Positions 47,201-58,735 of a stretch of 64,000 nucleotides of DNA are shown one piece after another; the first letter of the stretch is position 1, and each line of letters begins with the position of its first letter. The notes under the pieces are model-generated. The model worked only from the letters and a program-made list of their open reading frames with translations. It searched no databases and was not told the origin of the DNA. Origin of the DNA: Pempheris klunzingeri (Eukaryota > Chordata > Actinopteri > Acropomatiformes > Pempheridae); contig NC_092026.1 in NCBI RefSeq assembly GCF_042242105.1, positions 16,211,691 to 16,275,690 on the forward strand, read 5' to 3'. Made by a program: the position numbers and the translations under genes.

Positions 47201-49139
47201 GCTGCTCCCAAAGGTCAAAAGATCAATATCAAGACCAAATACCCTGTAGCAGTAATTCCAAGATTCTGACAAAAACAATACAATTTAAACTCCTTTAATC
47301 TCCAACTACTAAACCTTAATGCGACGTAATGATACAAGGACTTCATACATAGAGGTCACTACAGTGTACAGCTCTTCAAAAGCTGTTTTCTTGTATATGC
47401 ATGAGTTTTGATGGCATAGTTGCACATCAGCCACTACAGTGGATGCTATTGCATCATCTCATACACTGCTATGTAGTGCCAAGCCATTGCAAGTGAAAAA
47501 AAAAAAGAGTGAAACCAAGATGGTCAACCAGAAACACCAAGTTGCTCATTTCTTTCTGTTCAAACCTTCTATAAAAAGAGACCCTTGCAGGTAAGAAAAA
47601 TATGGTGACATCAAGTAACATCTGAGGAGTCATGCAATTGCTAAATTATAATTGCTATTAGTATTGATTTTATATTGGGAGGAAATTATGATTAACCACA
47701 TGTCCACTGAATTGTACATCATGCATCAGTAGCTATATTTCAACTACTGGACATGTAAAAATATCTTTATAAAATTTGGGTTGAAAAAAAAAAAAAGTTC
47801 AAACCTTGTTTTTCGTGCCTAAAGATGAATAAAAACACTTAGTAAAAAAAAATCCTAACTGAGGTTATCGGAATTCAAGCATGAAAGGGTTAAGATGAGT
47901 TTCTTTCAAGACAGCTCATATAAATAATTAGGAAAAAAAATCACGATAAGGACATTTAATGGTTTATTTTGTTTCAAAGAAGGGGAACATGAATTGGTCT
48001 TAAATCAGGTGTTTAAACTAGTTTGAACCAAAACCACATTCAAATCATTAACCAAAGCTACAAAAAGAGAACAAGAAAAATAGTATGCAGCCAGTAATTG
48101 TTGTCCTTTGAAATGCAGTGAATTTGCTTCTTAAAACAAACGGTGTCAGATCAAAGATTGATACGTGTTAATTACAAGCATGTTTTGGAAAAGATACATA
48201 TGAAAAAACACCATGTTCCTCCGGCCTATTTCCAGTTTTACACAAATGGCAGTAGGTCTGTTTGAAAAGAGGACCAGAGAGTCGATTAAGTGTGTGAACA
48301 TGCTGAAGGCTTGTTTCGGAATCACTACTTGTCTATAGCTCTTTGTATTAAACAGGTCGTCCCTGTGGGATTTAAATAGTGTTCAATGACAGTGAATGAC
48401 CTGACATCCTTTTAAGGCTGTGTGAGGCCGTACTCACAGAATCCATACCTCTCCAAAACGCTCATCTAGTCCCTTCCGTTATAACAGCCGCCTCCTTGGA
48501 TCTGAATCTCCTCTCAGGCTCGCTGGGCGGCCCGTTCTGCTCGCTGCTGTCCTCAGCTCATCTCACTGTGTTCTCAAGAACTACAACCAGCCTCCAGACA
48601 CTTCAGGGCCTCAGTAAACACTTTGAAAGGAAATGGGAAAGATCCTCTCAATGGGCCTGCTGAGCGTGACTTATTTTTAAGCTGTTACTAATCTCCAGAC
48701 TTAATTAAGTCTCATCAGGACATCAGAGCTCGCGAGTGCCGCGCACTGTGTGAGAGGATCACAGCGCAGACAGATGACAGAGATAAGTGCTCTTATTAGC
48801 CACCAAGATGGTATTGATGAAAAAAGTGCCTGCTCCCAGCTAATGGAAACACTCTGGTTCGTCATTAGAATGTGCAGCGGTGCAGTCTGGGAGATGTCAG
48901 GAGGTCAAGAGATAACCAAGTAGGATTTATGGCTGCCAATAAGACGACACCTGCAAGGTCAAAGATGACTATATGTGTTCATCACATGCCTGCCATCCAC
49001 AGATCACGATGAAGTGGGAAGTGAATTACCTTTTGCCATCCAATGAGATTGGATGTTAATGAGGTGTGACCAATACAAGAAGATAAATCATGTACATGTA
49101 GAATTGTTTTGGACAACTATTAACTGCTTACTGAAGCCA

Positions 49140-49325
49140 CAGCAGCCACCTAGCCTAGCTTAGCATAAAGATATTTTTTAAAAAGGTTTTTAGAGATTTA
49201 AAAAAAATGACATGACATGACATGTACAATTCGTGACATGTAAGAGGCTAGCTGTTTCCCCTTGTTGCCAGTCTTTATGCTAAGCTAAGCTAACCAGCTG
49301 CTGCCTGTAGCTTGGCATTTAGCTC
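49140..49325. repeat. foldback (MITE-like) element
   Basis: CCTAGCCTAGCTTAGCATAAAG near 49150-49171 is mirrored by CTTTATGCTAAGCTAAGCTAACC near 49273-49295, and flanking AGCAGCC/AGCTGCTGCC extend the complementarity. About 100 bp of A/T- and TGACATG-rich spacer separates the arms. Single-armed relatives lie in REM2 intron 2 and at 61370-61440. Confidence 0.7.
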
Positions 49326-50674
49326 GCAGATATGAAAGAAGCCAATAAGTGTACTTCCCAAGCGGTTGGACTACTCCTTTAAGTGTGCTCGTGTGCGATC
49401 CAGATGAAAAATTCGAGCAATTTCCTTTCCTATTGCAAAACAAACCCATTATATAATATTTCAGGGAGGCTCAAGTGATTCCAACTTCCCAATAAATTGA
49501 AATCGCTTCTTTACATCTCTCAGTCTGAATAGGCCGACAACAAAAAACCCAATTACTTGTCCTCAGGCAATTTCTCAAACAAAGCCCAGCTACCAGTACA
49601 TGACATACCCTTTACATTTTCATAATAAACCACCCCGGATGCAGATGGGCTCCACTTGTTAGGGAGTCATTTCCCCACGCAGTCATCTTCTGATTTGATC
49701 CTCTGTGTCAGATCCCTATTTAATAAGCACCTCTCCGCATTCAAGCTCGGAACAAAACAAGTCAGCTTTTATTAATGCTTGTCATAAGTCAAAGGGGCCT
49801 TTTTTTAGAGGGTTATTAAGATGACATTGAATTTAGATAATGTTGCGACCAAGAGCTTTACAGGGAGCTTTACAGGCAGGCAGGCATGGCGCACTGTGTC
49901 CCCAGTGTTTTTGCTCCGTCAGACAGCTCAGTAATGGGGTTACAGGGTTGCATTGCTTGTCGTAATCCTAGATGCAATGTAATGACGTCCTATGGAGGCT
50001 TCTTGAAACAGGCAATGCTCTTTTCATGCTGTGCACATGCTGTATGTCATACTTATCATATGCTCTTTTTACTGCAGTTCAGGGACGGCTGTTTAGAGCT
50101 CCATAGGGACTTTGGTTTATGTTTGCTTGGATGGTTCATGTCAGTCATTGTGGGCTCTGCAGACGTCCTCCTGCTCAGGTCCGGCATGGGAGCTATAAAG
50201 ACGCCTGTTTAAGTTCACGGACCTGGAATTGTAAATTGTGATGTGCGCTTTTGACGGAAAGAGAAACAGCTTTGTCTTAACGCAATATTTTCTCCTCAAC
50301 CATCTGGAGTTGGAGGCTCTCCTCCTCCTGCAAGCTCTGTACTGCTTGGTGACTGTGGCATTGTGACGGGGATAAAAAAACTTGTGTTTTTATGGCACAT
50401 AATGTATTCTGTTTATGATACACTGTCATCTATCTGAGAGGCCCAAGACACTGTTGCCTGGAGCGTTTTTATACATTTACTGTAATGTGATAAAAGCTAA
50501 GAGGATGTGGCTGTGGCCACACAAGCATTTCAACAAACACAATTGTATTCTGATGTGTAAACAAAACACGTTGTGACTCATGTCTTTGGATGTAGGCTAC
50601 AGTGTTTCTTGTGACGGCCATTGTGAATAAGATGTCATGGGGATATGTGAGTGAGCGCGGTCGTGTGTGTAACT

Positions 50675-51398
50675 TCACTGAGTCAGTCTGTGTGTCAGGG
50701 TTTGGTGAGTAAGTGAGTGTGTGGGAGGCTGAGGGTGTGGCAGGCGTGGGGGAGGAGCAGGAGCAATACGCCAGCGCTGCACACGCTTTTTTCCCAAGTG
50801 CTTATGAAAGAAGGAAGGCAGCAGAGCTCGGAGCTGACGCACGGCCGGACGTGACAACAGGAAGTAGAGGGGCGGGTTCCAGCAGGGAGCCAGACACACC
50901 AACAAGATGGCCATCAGGGACGCCACCTCCCACAGCAAGGACACCCTTGGGCCTGTTTCCTCACTAGGCCCAGGCGGGGTGAATGGCGAATACAATGGAG
51001 GCAAAGTTGAAAATAGCGTACGTCCGAATCTGCTAATGGGAGAAGCTGCTGAGCTAACACGAGGGGACATAACGTTGACAAACTCAAGCGCATAATATGG
51101 CAACCAGCTAATTGCAAAAACCAGCGTTGAACCAATCAGCAGAGCAGTAGCTTTCTTGTTGCGTCTGTCGGCGGCCAGAGTGCCCCTGCAGCCGTGCAGG
51201 TGAGAGATGATGAGGCCACAGTTGATGGCGATACAGAGGAGGGGGGCCACGTAATAAACCAGGAGAGCAGGAACCAGGAAGAGCAGCCACTCGTCTCGGC
51301 CCACTGACCACGTGCAACCCCCATCAAAGTCGATGTAGGTGACCTTGGGTAAGGCCATGGTTACTGAGATCAGCCAAATGGCGACAACGGTGAATAAC
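50675..51398 (-). CDS. GPCR exon 2 (TM4 to C-terminus)
   Basis: Acceptor TTCCTCTTCTGCAG; one base completes Val136, then 240 codons and a stop. The tail after TM7 is basic (KKRVQRWR) and then a Pro/His/Thr stretch ending THSLTHQTLTHRLTQ, encoded by a GTGAGT-type simple repeat, so the last ~20 residues may be lineage-specific. No C-terminal cysteine cluster for palmitoylation is obvious. Confidence 0.8.
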
Positions 51399-52884
51399 CT
51401 GCAGAAGAGGAAGATGGATAGGTTTATTTGTTTGTGCAGGAGGATCACGTCTGTGCTAGTAAAAGTAGGTCACATCTACTGTGAGAATACAAAGACCTGG
51501 GTCTGATGGGGAAGATAGTGGCAGTTTGATGTGATGGGATTGGCCGACGACTCTAACACTGATGTACAATGTCTCCACGGGCCTGTGATATGTCAAAATA
51601 GTAATGCATCTTTGGAGCTTCCTGCTGTGTGAACAGCTTTGAAGTGCCTTCTTTACTAATTCTGTGAAAAGGTATTTGGACAGTAGGGGATTCGAGAGGG
51701 GTTGAGGGGGAATGTCAAACCCTTGTTGGCAAAATGATCAAAATGCGTCCAGATGTTGCATCTTTGCACACACAAATGTATTATTTTCAATGGAGACAAC
51801 ACTGAAAAGCAAAACCATCGCGTTATGCATTTCCATTACTCCCCCAGTTAAAACTTAACAAATCACCTTGGAGCTGCATGATGTCTGATAAAGTGCCTCA
51901 AGTGATGTCACCTCTGTTGGTGCTGAAAACTACGAGTTAGAAAATGAAAAGTATCGGGTTTAAAAGTAGTGAGCTTACCAGACCTCTGCAGCCTGCTGGT
52001 CTGCTCAAGGCTTCATTAGTTTGGTCGGACACTGAATGTCCGACCAAACTGTCTGCAATGCAATGTCAAGTTGCATTGTGGGTAACGTAGAATATGTGGT
52101 CTAAAAAACGCTATAGCTTTGTGTCCAAAGTGAAGTGTCCATCACGAGTCCAACAATGTTAGAGGAGAGCAACGCTAAATCAGTGGAGTGCTGCTGTCAG
52201 CTCAAAAAATCAATTCCCATTGAAAATCTAAAATATTCGATTTTTTTAAATAGATTTCCTAAAACAACTTATATTCAAATGCAGCTGTTGAAGACTATTT
52301 CCAGCCGTGGATTAATACACACTTGGTGCACCAGTGACAATGAGCACCAAGGTAGTTAGTAGGATCAGTTCATTGTTGCTTTTGAGGGTTTATGGAATGT
52401 GTTGACATTTAGAAAAATGAATGATATCGTCGGCCTTATCTTCTCCAAACCCACTCTGCATGCAAAGTAATACTCACACTTGTGTCAGACTAGCAGGTGG
52501 TCTCATCCGTGGTGCAACAATACGATACCTCAGCACCGACAACGCGGCCAGGCTGAAGATTTCCACCCCCACCGTCACTGAGGTCATGTAGCCCAGGAGG
52601 ACGCAGGTCGCACCGCCGAGCTGCCAGTTCTGGAAGCTGGCACTGAGAAGGACGCAGGGCAGGGTGAGCAGGGCGCCCAGGTCTGCCAGGCTGAGGTTCA
52701 GAAGCATGACGGAGCTCGGCTTGGAGCGACTGCGGGGGTTCCTCACCAGCACCAGCCATAGCAGGAGGTGGCCTCCAAAGCCCACGACAAGAGACACCAG
52801 ACTGACCATGGGCAGCACCACGGTGAAGGAGATGGTGGTGTTGGCGGAGACGACGTTGAAAAGGAGGTTGACTATAGCAGGCAT
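50675..52884 (-). CDS. class A (rhodopsin-like) peptide-type GPCR, divergent orphan
   Basis: Two exons, 52478-52884 and 50675-51398, joined in phase 2 to give 376 residues. Seven hydrophobic segments: TM1 ~20-47, TM2 ~57-82, TM3 ~94-117, TM4 ~137-153, TM5 ~172-200, TM6 ~219-240, TM7 ~290-316. Family features present: LNLSLADL with Asp68, Cys94 and Cys164 for the extracellular disulfide, Trp144, a TM5 Pro, and NPPLY in TM7 (310-314). N-glycosylation is possible at Asn15. SVTVGVEIFSLAALS..RYRIVAPRM and the IWLISVTMALP region resemble the bombesin/endothelin/GPR37 group, and the intron in the second intracellular loop fits that group. Unusual: LRY for DRY, GGHLL in TM1 where GN is expected, SWLP for CWLP, and an elongated third extracellular loop (247-289). 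It signals from the plasma membrane if functional; ligand unknown. Confidence 0.8.
51399..52477 (-). other. GPCR intron (1.08 kb) with hairpins
   Basis: Carries a perfect 14-bp inverted repeat (52018-52050) and an adjoining 8-bp one (CAATGCAA/TTGCATTG, about 52056-52078). No coding content recognised. Confidence 0.7.
52018..52050. repeat. perfect 14-bp inverted repeat, 5-nt loop
   Basis: AGTTTGGTCGGACA, loop CTGAA, then TGTCCGACCAAACT. Confidence 0.9.
52478..52884 (-). CDS. GPCR exon 1 (N-terminus to second intracellular loop)
   Basis: 135 codons plus two bases. The ATG at 52884 has an ACC Kozak context. Ends CAAGT|gtgagt. Encodes TM1-TM3; no cleavable signal peptide is evident, and the extracellular N-terminus is short (about 20 residues). 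Confidence 0.8.
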
Positions 52885-53428
52885 GGTGCAGGCGAGGCGT
52901 GGTAATAATACAATATGTGACTGGGATGAAGGACGGATTCAGAGTTGGAGGATAGCTGAGGAGATGGGGGGAAAGAAATGGAGGAATACGTATGAGGACT
53001 TAAAAAAAACCCAAATTGGAGCAATTCTACAAAATAGGATTGTGGATGAAGGGGGATGAAGGGAATGAATGCGCCGAAGGTGACATAGCGGTCAAGAGGA
53101 GAGAATGCAAGAAACAATTTGAGAATTTACAAATGAGATGAGACAGGAGCCGCGCAGAGATGATGAGAAAGCGAAGAGGTAATAGAGAAAAAGGATATTT
53201 GGAGATGTAGAGAATTATCAACAACTGTGAGAGCAAGGTAGACAAAATCAGGAATTTAGAGAGAGACACGCAGAGTTATTATAGTTTTGAAAACTCATTT
53301 TAATAATCAGCCCATGCATTATTCATGCCTCTAATGGTTGCTGCTCTGTGGGTTCCAAATCACCTACGATTCAGAGCTCACCAGGCTCTACCTGTGACTG
53401 ACAACCCTGATGATTCAGACGAGACAAC

Positions 53429-53463
53429 CCCCCCCACCCCCATCCCCACCCCCACCCCCACCC
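53429..53463. repeat. (CCCCCAC)n-like C-rich tract
   Basis: C-runs separated by single A or T, with six or more blocks of at least four C; G-quadruplex potential on the minus strand. Confidence 0.85.
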
Positions 53464-54584
53464 GCCTCTCTCAGGAGACTTAAGCAACAAACACACTGTG
53501 ACATCGAGTCAACTGCATCACGACACAAACAAGACAAGTCACCTCGATGGGCGCGTGGCACAGACAGAGACAGAGAGCTCATTTGTTCCCAGGGGGATAA
53601 ACAACACACATAGACTAGCTGTGCAGAGAAAACAAAAATGCAGTCTTCGGTAAAGAGCAGGCAGTCGACCAGAGTGAAGCCCTGCAAATATACAGTATAT
53701 GTGTGCATAATATAAACATACAGCAAACAAATCATTTCCTTGCTGTCAAACAGGTGACTCGGCTACCTATGCATGTTTGGGAAGGATTCCTGAATCACTG
53801 TTTTTCCATCACTGTCCGGGCAGAATGTCCAACATATGCCTTGATCCTTCGACCCCAAACACCCAAACAGGAGCAAACCACTCAGTGTCAGCAGAGCTAC
53901 CGATCTGCTTCGTGGATCGATTCGGCCACTCTCCACTGCGTCCCGCCGGAACATCCTCAAAAAACCAAACCAAACCACTTTGGAGACAGATTAAGCCAAA
54001 GGCTCTTTAAAACTCCCCTGGAGTAATGTCTACACTCAAATACAATACCCAAAATGTTACTTTCACACATTTTCAGCTAAAGCCCTGTTCAAACAGGACT
54101 AATATCTCCAGTGGGACGTCATGTGGTTTAGAAAAATGACCCAGCATGTTTCTGTTTCATGCAGCGCATTCATACGGTATAAACAAAGTCTGTATTTCAC
54201 TCTATTTAAACTAACCCTTTAAAGCACCAACATCACAAAATCACTGTTTTTTTCCAATGGAGTCTGGTGGATTTGAAGAGAACGATATGATATCTGTTTC
54301 TGGTTAAACAAGAAGGATCTTACAGCTCTGTCTCTGCAGGGATCCTTTCAAGAACGTTCTAACACACTTCCAATAACAATTTGAGCCTTCCAGTTGCAAA
54401 AACAACCAACCACTGCTGTTTTTCCTGGCTGCTGGATCAGTCAAAACTTTTTACCACCTATTAGTCATTTAGACCCCAAATAGTTCTCCTTTACACAAAT
54501 GTAGACAAGTAATTTATCCTCTGAAATGCAGTAAAGCAGAATTTTAAAGCAGCATGAAATAGTCAAGTAAACGACCTAAAAATT

Positions 54585-54636
54585 GTACTTATTATATAAT
54601 ATTATATATTATATTATATATTATTATATAATTGTA
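54585..54636. repeat. (TTATA)n AT-rich tract
   Basis: Degenerate TATTATATAATATTATA units. Confidence 0.85.
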
Positions 54637-54842
54637 CTAAATATGTTTAGTTATTTTCTATTACTGACAATAGCAACTGTGTGGCATTTTCTCTCAGCTC
54701 TACAGATATGCTCTTTAGCCATTAATTGTGGTAACTGTGATGTTATCAATGGAATCAGAAAATGCCAGTGTGGTGGTGGGATGCATCATTACTCCCACTT
54801 CTGTCAAAACCTGATCGACTGTGTTCGTGAGGTTGCGTGTGA

Positions 54843-54900
54843 GGGACAGATGGACGAACAAATGAACAAACGTTTGTTCATTCCTTCGTCCATCTGTCCC
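54843..54900. repeat. 58-bp near-perfect palindrome
   Basis: Left arm 54843-54870 (GGGACAGATGGACGAACAAA and on) pairs with 54873-54900 with two mismatches in 28 and only a 2-bp centre. It has no TA-rich flanking duplication that would mark a known transposon. Confidence 0.9.
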
Positions 54901-55887
54901 TTTCATGCAGTAATCTCACTCAAGCTCATAACATCCCTGTCCAAATTTCATCTCTGCGGGGGGGGGGGATGGGTGATAATGTGCGCTTTAAACACAAAGC
55001 CAAAAGGTCACTGCGTGTTTTCAACAAAGAGTCATGGCTAACTTTTGTCTGTCTGTGTGGAACGCAGGCCTCGCATGAATGTGATTAGAGAGGAAATCAT
55101 TTATTATTTGTGAGGCGGAAATAACAAATTAGCAGCCTGCTTCCAGCCTTACTAAATTTCACCGCTCATATTATAATAACAGAGAGGCTGACAACAGAGC
55201 TTCACCGTATTTTTATATTTCTTGTCAGTCTGGTTTTATTAGGAGAGCGGCGACTGAATGAGGAGCGAAGAGCTGAAGCAGTGGAAAATGGCTGAGAGGG
55301 AGAGAGCTAACATGACGGATGAGGAGAGACAGCCAAGAACACAGAAGTGATGGGAAGTACGGAGACGTGAAATGAGCAACACAAGGCCAAACTAATTGCG
55401 GTTCATTTTAGACACACTGACCTCTAGCTGAACTGATTTTACTGATTCCAAAGTTGTGACTGGCCGCCGGCTATTTTCAGTCCAACCACTTCACTTTCAC
55501 TCCTCAGCAGGAGTATGGATTTACATACATCTGTGGCGTGGAAATCAATCCGTCCAGGTTGTGGTGTTCAGGGAAAGCAGGATGGAAAAAAAAATATTAA
55601 TTCACCACAAAATTGAATTCAGAAATGCAGATGGGTCACGTATTACAGGAAAAGGATGGGAAGCAGACTACTAGGGGTCATTTCATGGTTTGACGGGTAT
55701 ACAGATATTATGAATCATGCGCCCCCTCCCCCCCAGTTGTTACATTGAATCACTAAACACTTAGGGGAGATTTCAGAGCAACATACTTTAGACTCGACTC
55801 CTCCAAAACACCACATGAGGGAATATCTTTAGGAAGAGCAGAGGCACTTCCTCCGATGCAGTTCCACACACTTGGCAAATCTATTCG

Positions 55888-55920
55888 CTGTCCGTGGTGC
55901 TGAACTGGCACCACGGACAG
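55888..55920. repeat. perfect 13-bp inverted repeat, 7-nt loop
   Basis: CTGTCCGTGGTGC, loop TGAACTG, then GCACCACGGACAG. Confidence 0.9.
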
Positions 55921-56269
55921 AGCCGGCAGTCACTGAACTAACAACTGCGGGGAGAGTGTGTGCTTTCCAGAGCAGTGGGCATTTGTTTTCAGGATAGCTG
56001 ACATTATTCTGACAATTGGGATTTTGGAATAATTGGCCATCAGAACAAGCAGCGGTCCTCCTTTAGGGATGGTCGGATCGGCAGTCAGTAAAATATCTCA
56101 GCTAGTGGATGAACTGCCACGAAAATGGGTTCAGACATCCCCTCACAGGATGAACTGTAATCACTCTGCTGATCCCCTGACTTTTCATCTAGCGCCACCA
56201 TCAGGTCGGAATTGTCCAACTTTTTAGTTTTAAGCCCAACTTGTGATGAGCTCATCAGCCTCGGCTGTT

Positions 56270-56400
56270 CTTAGTAAATGTTAGCATGGCAACATGCTGA
56301 ATTAAGACGGTGACCCTGCTTAGATGCACTAAACATTCTGTTTTATCATTGTGAGCATGTTAGCATGCTAATGTTAGCACTGCTGTGCTGGTTCAGCCTC
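56270..56400. repeat. 'gttagcatgctaatgttagc' dispersed repeat
   Basis: Contains TGTTAGCATGGCAACATGCT and GAGCATGTTAGCATGCTAAT, a pattern I recall from many fish genomes; non-coding. Confidence 0.6.
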
Positions 56401-57839
56401 AGCTGGATGATTAGACACTATTATCTTCTTCTTGGATTCCTTGTAAAGTAGATTGAACGTCTTCATGGAAAAGTCAACATCACAACACCCCTACAATAAC
56501 AAATGTTTAAATCATGGATAATTTTCAATCAAATCAGCTTCCACCAGCAGCAGCATCTGATATCCAGTAGTTTAAACCAGACATGAGTCCAACAGCATCC
56601 AACAGCAACCCTTTTTCTAAAGCTACACTGAATAACAGGCTACAATAATTGGCAAGAGCTGTCGTGAGCACGTCCACAAAACTTAAGTCGAGGAGATCGA
56701 GGATACAAAGATCAATCAAATACGACAGAAAAGTTGCACACTGGAATCAGACCTCCCTCTGGCTTTACTGGCAACATTTCAACCCAGAGAAACGTCAGGG
56801 GAATGATATAACAAGATGAGCAGTCACATCACCATCACTCAATCACATTCGTACGTGCCAGGACAGCTTTATCACGAGTAACATGAGAAACATTAATATG
56901 AATGCACAAGTGCAACTCAAAGAAGAGTTACATGATCATTCAATCAGTAACTCACATGAGGATCCACTGACGATAGCAAAAAAATGTCATCAGAACTGAG
57001 AAACACGACAAAGTCAAGCCTCAAGTGGGCTAAAACAGAAGCCGAGAATTTTGTGCAGCGCCTCTCTGACCCAGGTGTGGACTGTAGGAAGGCCTTTAAA
57101 GCACAGTGGGAATCCAAAGAGGTTAAATGTACAGTGTGTGCCTCACTTACTGTGGAGAGTGACCTGCTCAGGGGAAAAGCCCTCCGCTCCCCAGCAGCTG
57201 ATGAGCTGTATGAAGAGGAGGAAGAGAAGGCACACACCTGCGCGCCTCCCTGAATCCCATCCTCCTCTTGACTTCCACTGCTGCCCTTTGACCACGCATG
57301 CACACACACAGTAATGCACTTTTTTTTCTCTCCCCCCACAGCATCTGAGTGATGTGAAAATGTGCCAAGTGAGCCTCTGACTATATCAATGAAAAGATGA
57401 GCACATTAAAGAACAGTTGGAAAGATGGCCCTTTCATGAAACTGGGCTGAATATGCCGTAGAAACGTGGGAATGCTTTTGAAATTGGTCTGGGTTAGGGT
57501 GGGTTAGGGCTGTGGTGTTCCCTTGCTCAAAAGGTTAAAAAAACAACAACCAGAATGCACTGCACCACTGTGCCTCATGAGGGTGAAATGCTCGACTCTC
57601 AGCTGTGGCGGCGTGTTCCTTCTCCCTGAATGTCTGACTTATTAAAATCATTTTCTACAGACAGAAAATTCTGAATTACAATCTGTAGTTTGAACAACAG
57701 CCACTGTCATCCGGCAGACTTTTGCTCTGCGAGCAGGCTGCACGGAGGCAAGTTAACATTGTTCATCTGCTGACACTGCCCAGAGCCCAACAAATAGTCC
57801 AGCTGAGGCTCATGGGAATCATTCATTGGATTCCACTTA

Positions 57840-58260
57840 TTATCAACCTAAGTATTGGGCAAATTGAGGTTTTGACCTGATTATGATCTCCAAAGTTTTT
57901 ACAGTTCATCCTGAGGGGAACATGAATGTCTGTCACACATTTCATGGAAATCCACCGTATAGTTGTCGAGACATTTCACTCAAAACCACAAATGTGAAAA
58001 CAACTTAGAAATCTTCCTCTGGGGACCATGAATATCTGTAGAAATTTGGTGCCAGTCTGTCTGGTAGAGATCAGATATTTCACCGGATCGGTGGAAACTT
58101 TGACCTGCTGGAGGAAAAGTCATTAGATCACAAACATCACTAGGATTAATCCTCTGGGGAACATGAACATTTGGACAAACCATCCTATAGTTGTTGAGAT
58201 ATTTCAGTTTGGACCACGGTGGTGGACACCTCCGCGGTGGCAGTACTAACGAGGCTAAAG
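57840..58260. repeat. dispersed repeat with three internal sub-repeats
   Basis: The motif TCCTCTGGGGA(A/C)CATGAA followed by a TGT...AAA stretch and ATAGTTGTTGAGATATTTCA occurs at about 57908, 58014 and 58149, each unit about 110-140 bp. It closes with GGACCACGGTGGTGGAC. I recall this as a common teleost interspersed repeat. Confidence 0.65.
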
Positions 58261-58698
58261 ATCACATATGGTGCTTATATTTGGGTGTCCACAAACTTCT
58301 GGCCATGTAAAGTATCTCCAGCATACAACTTCAGGGCTTTAAAGTTGAAAACTCCCCTCCCCTCTGTGGCTGGGTTACCTCAGTCGGCCTCTCTCCCTCT
58401 AGTTATTTGTTGTCAACAAAATATCTCACTCCCACTAAACCTAAGAGTGCCTCAGCTACTCCAGCAATGACCTCACTTTCACTTTCTTTCTCTCTCTCAC
58501 ACAGACTGACACACGAACACAGTGAAACACCTACGCAAGTGCAAGCACACCTAGACACAAACACACGGCTTTAATCTCCACTAATTGCTGGCAGTAGGTA
58601 TTATGAGACTCACTTGTTCTAAGGGAAAACAAACAGGTGTATGAGAGAGAGCAGGGGGGAGGAATGGGGTGAGAGAGCATTAGGAACAAGGCGGATGC

Positions 58699-58735
58699 AG
58701 AGAGAGGAGGGGAGGAGGGGAGGAGGGGAGGATGA
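58699..58735. repeat. (GGGGAGGA)n short tandem repeat
   Basis: About four GAGGGGAG-type units in tandem. Confidence 0.85.

Larger units (their letters stand above)
44791..50674. other. REM2-GPCR intergenic region
   Basis: No exon recognised. Contains a T-run at 45041-45058, a dispersed repeat (46850-47200) and a foldback element (49140-49325). The 48620-49080 part is GC-balanced, repeat-free and carries TTAATTAA- and GATAAG-type words; it is a reasonable regulatory candidate on appearance only. Confidence 0.55.
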
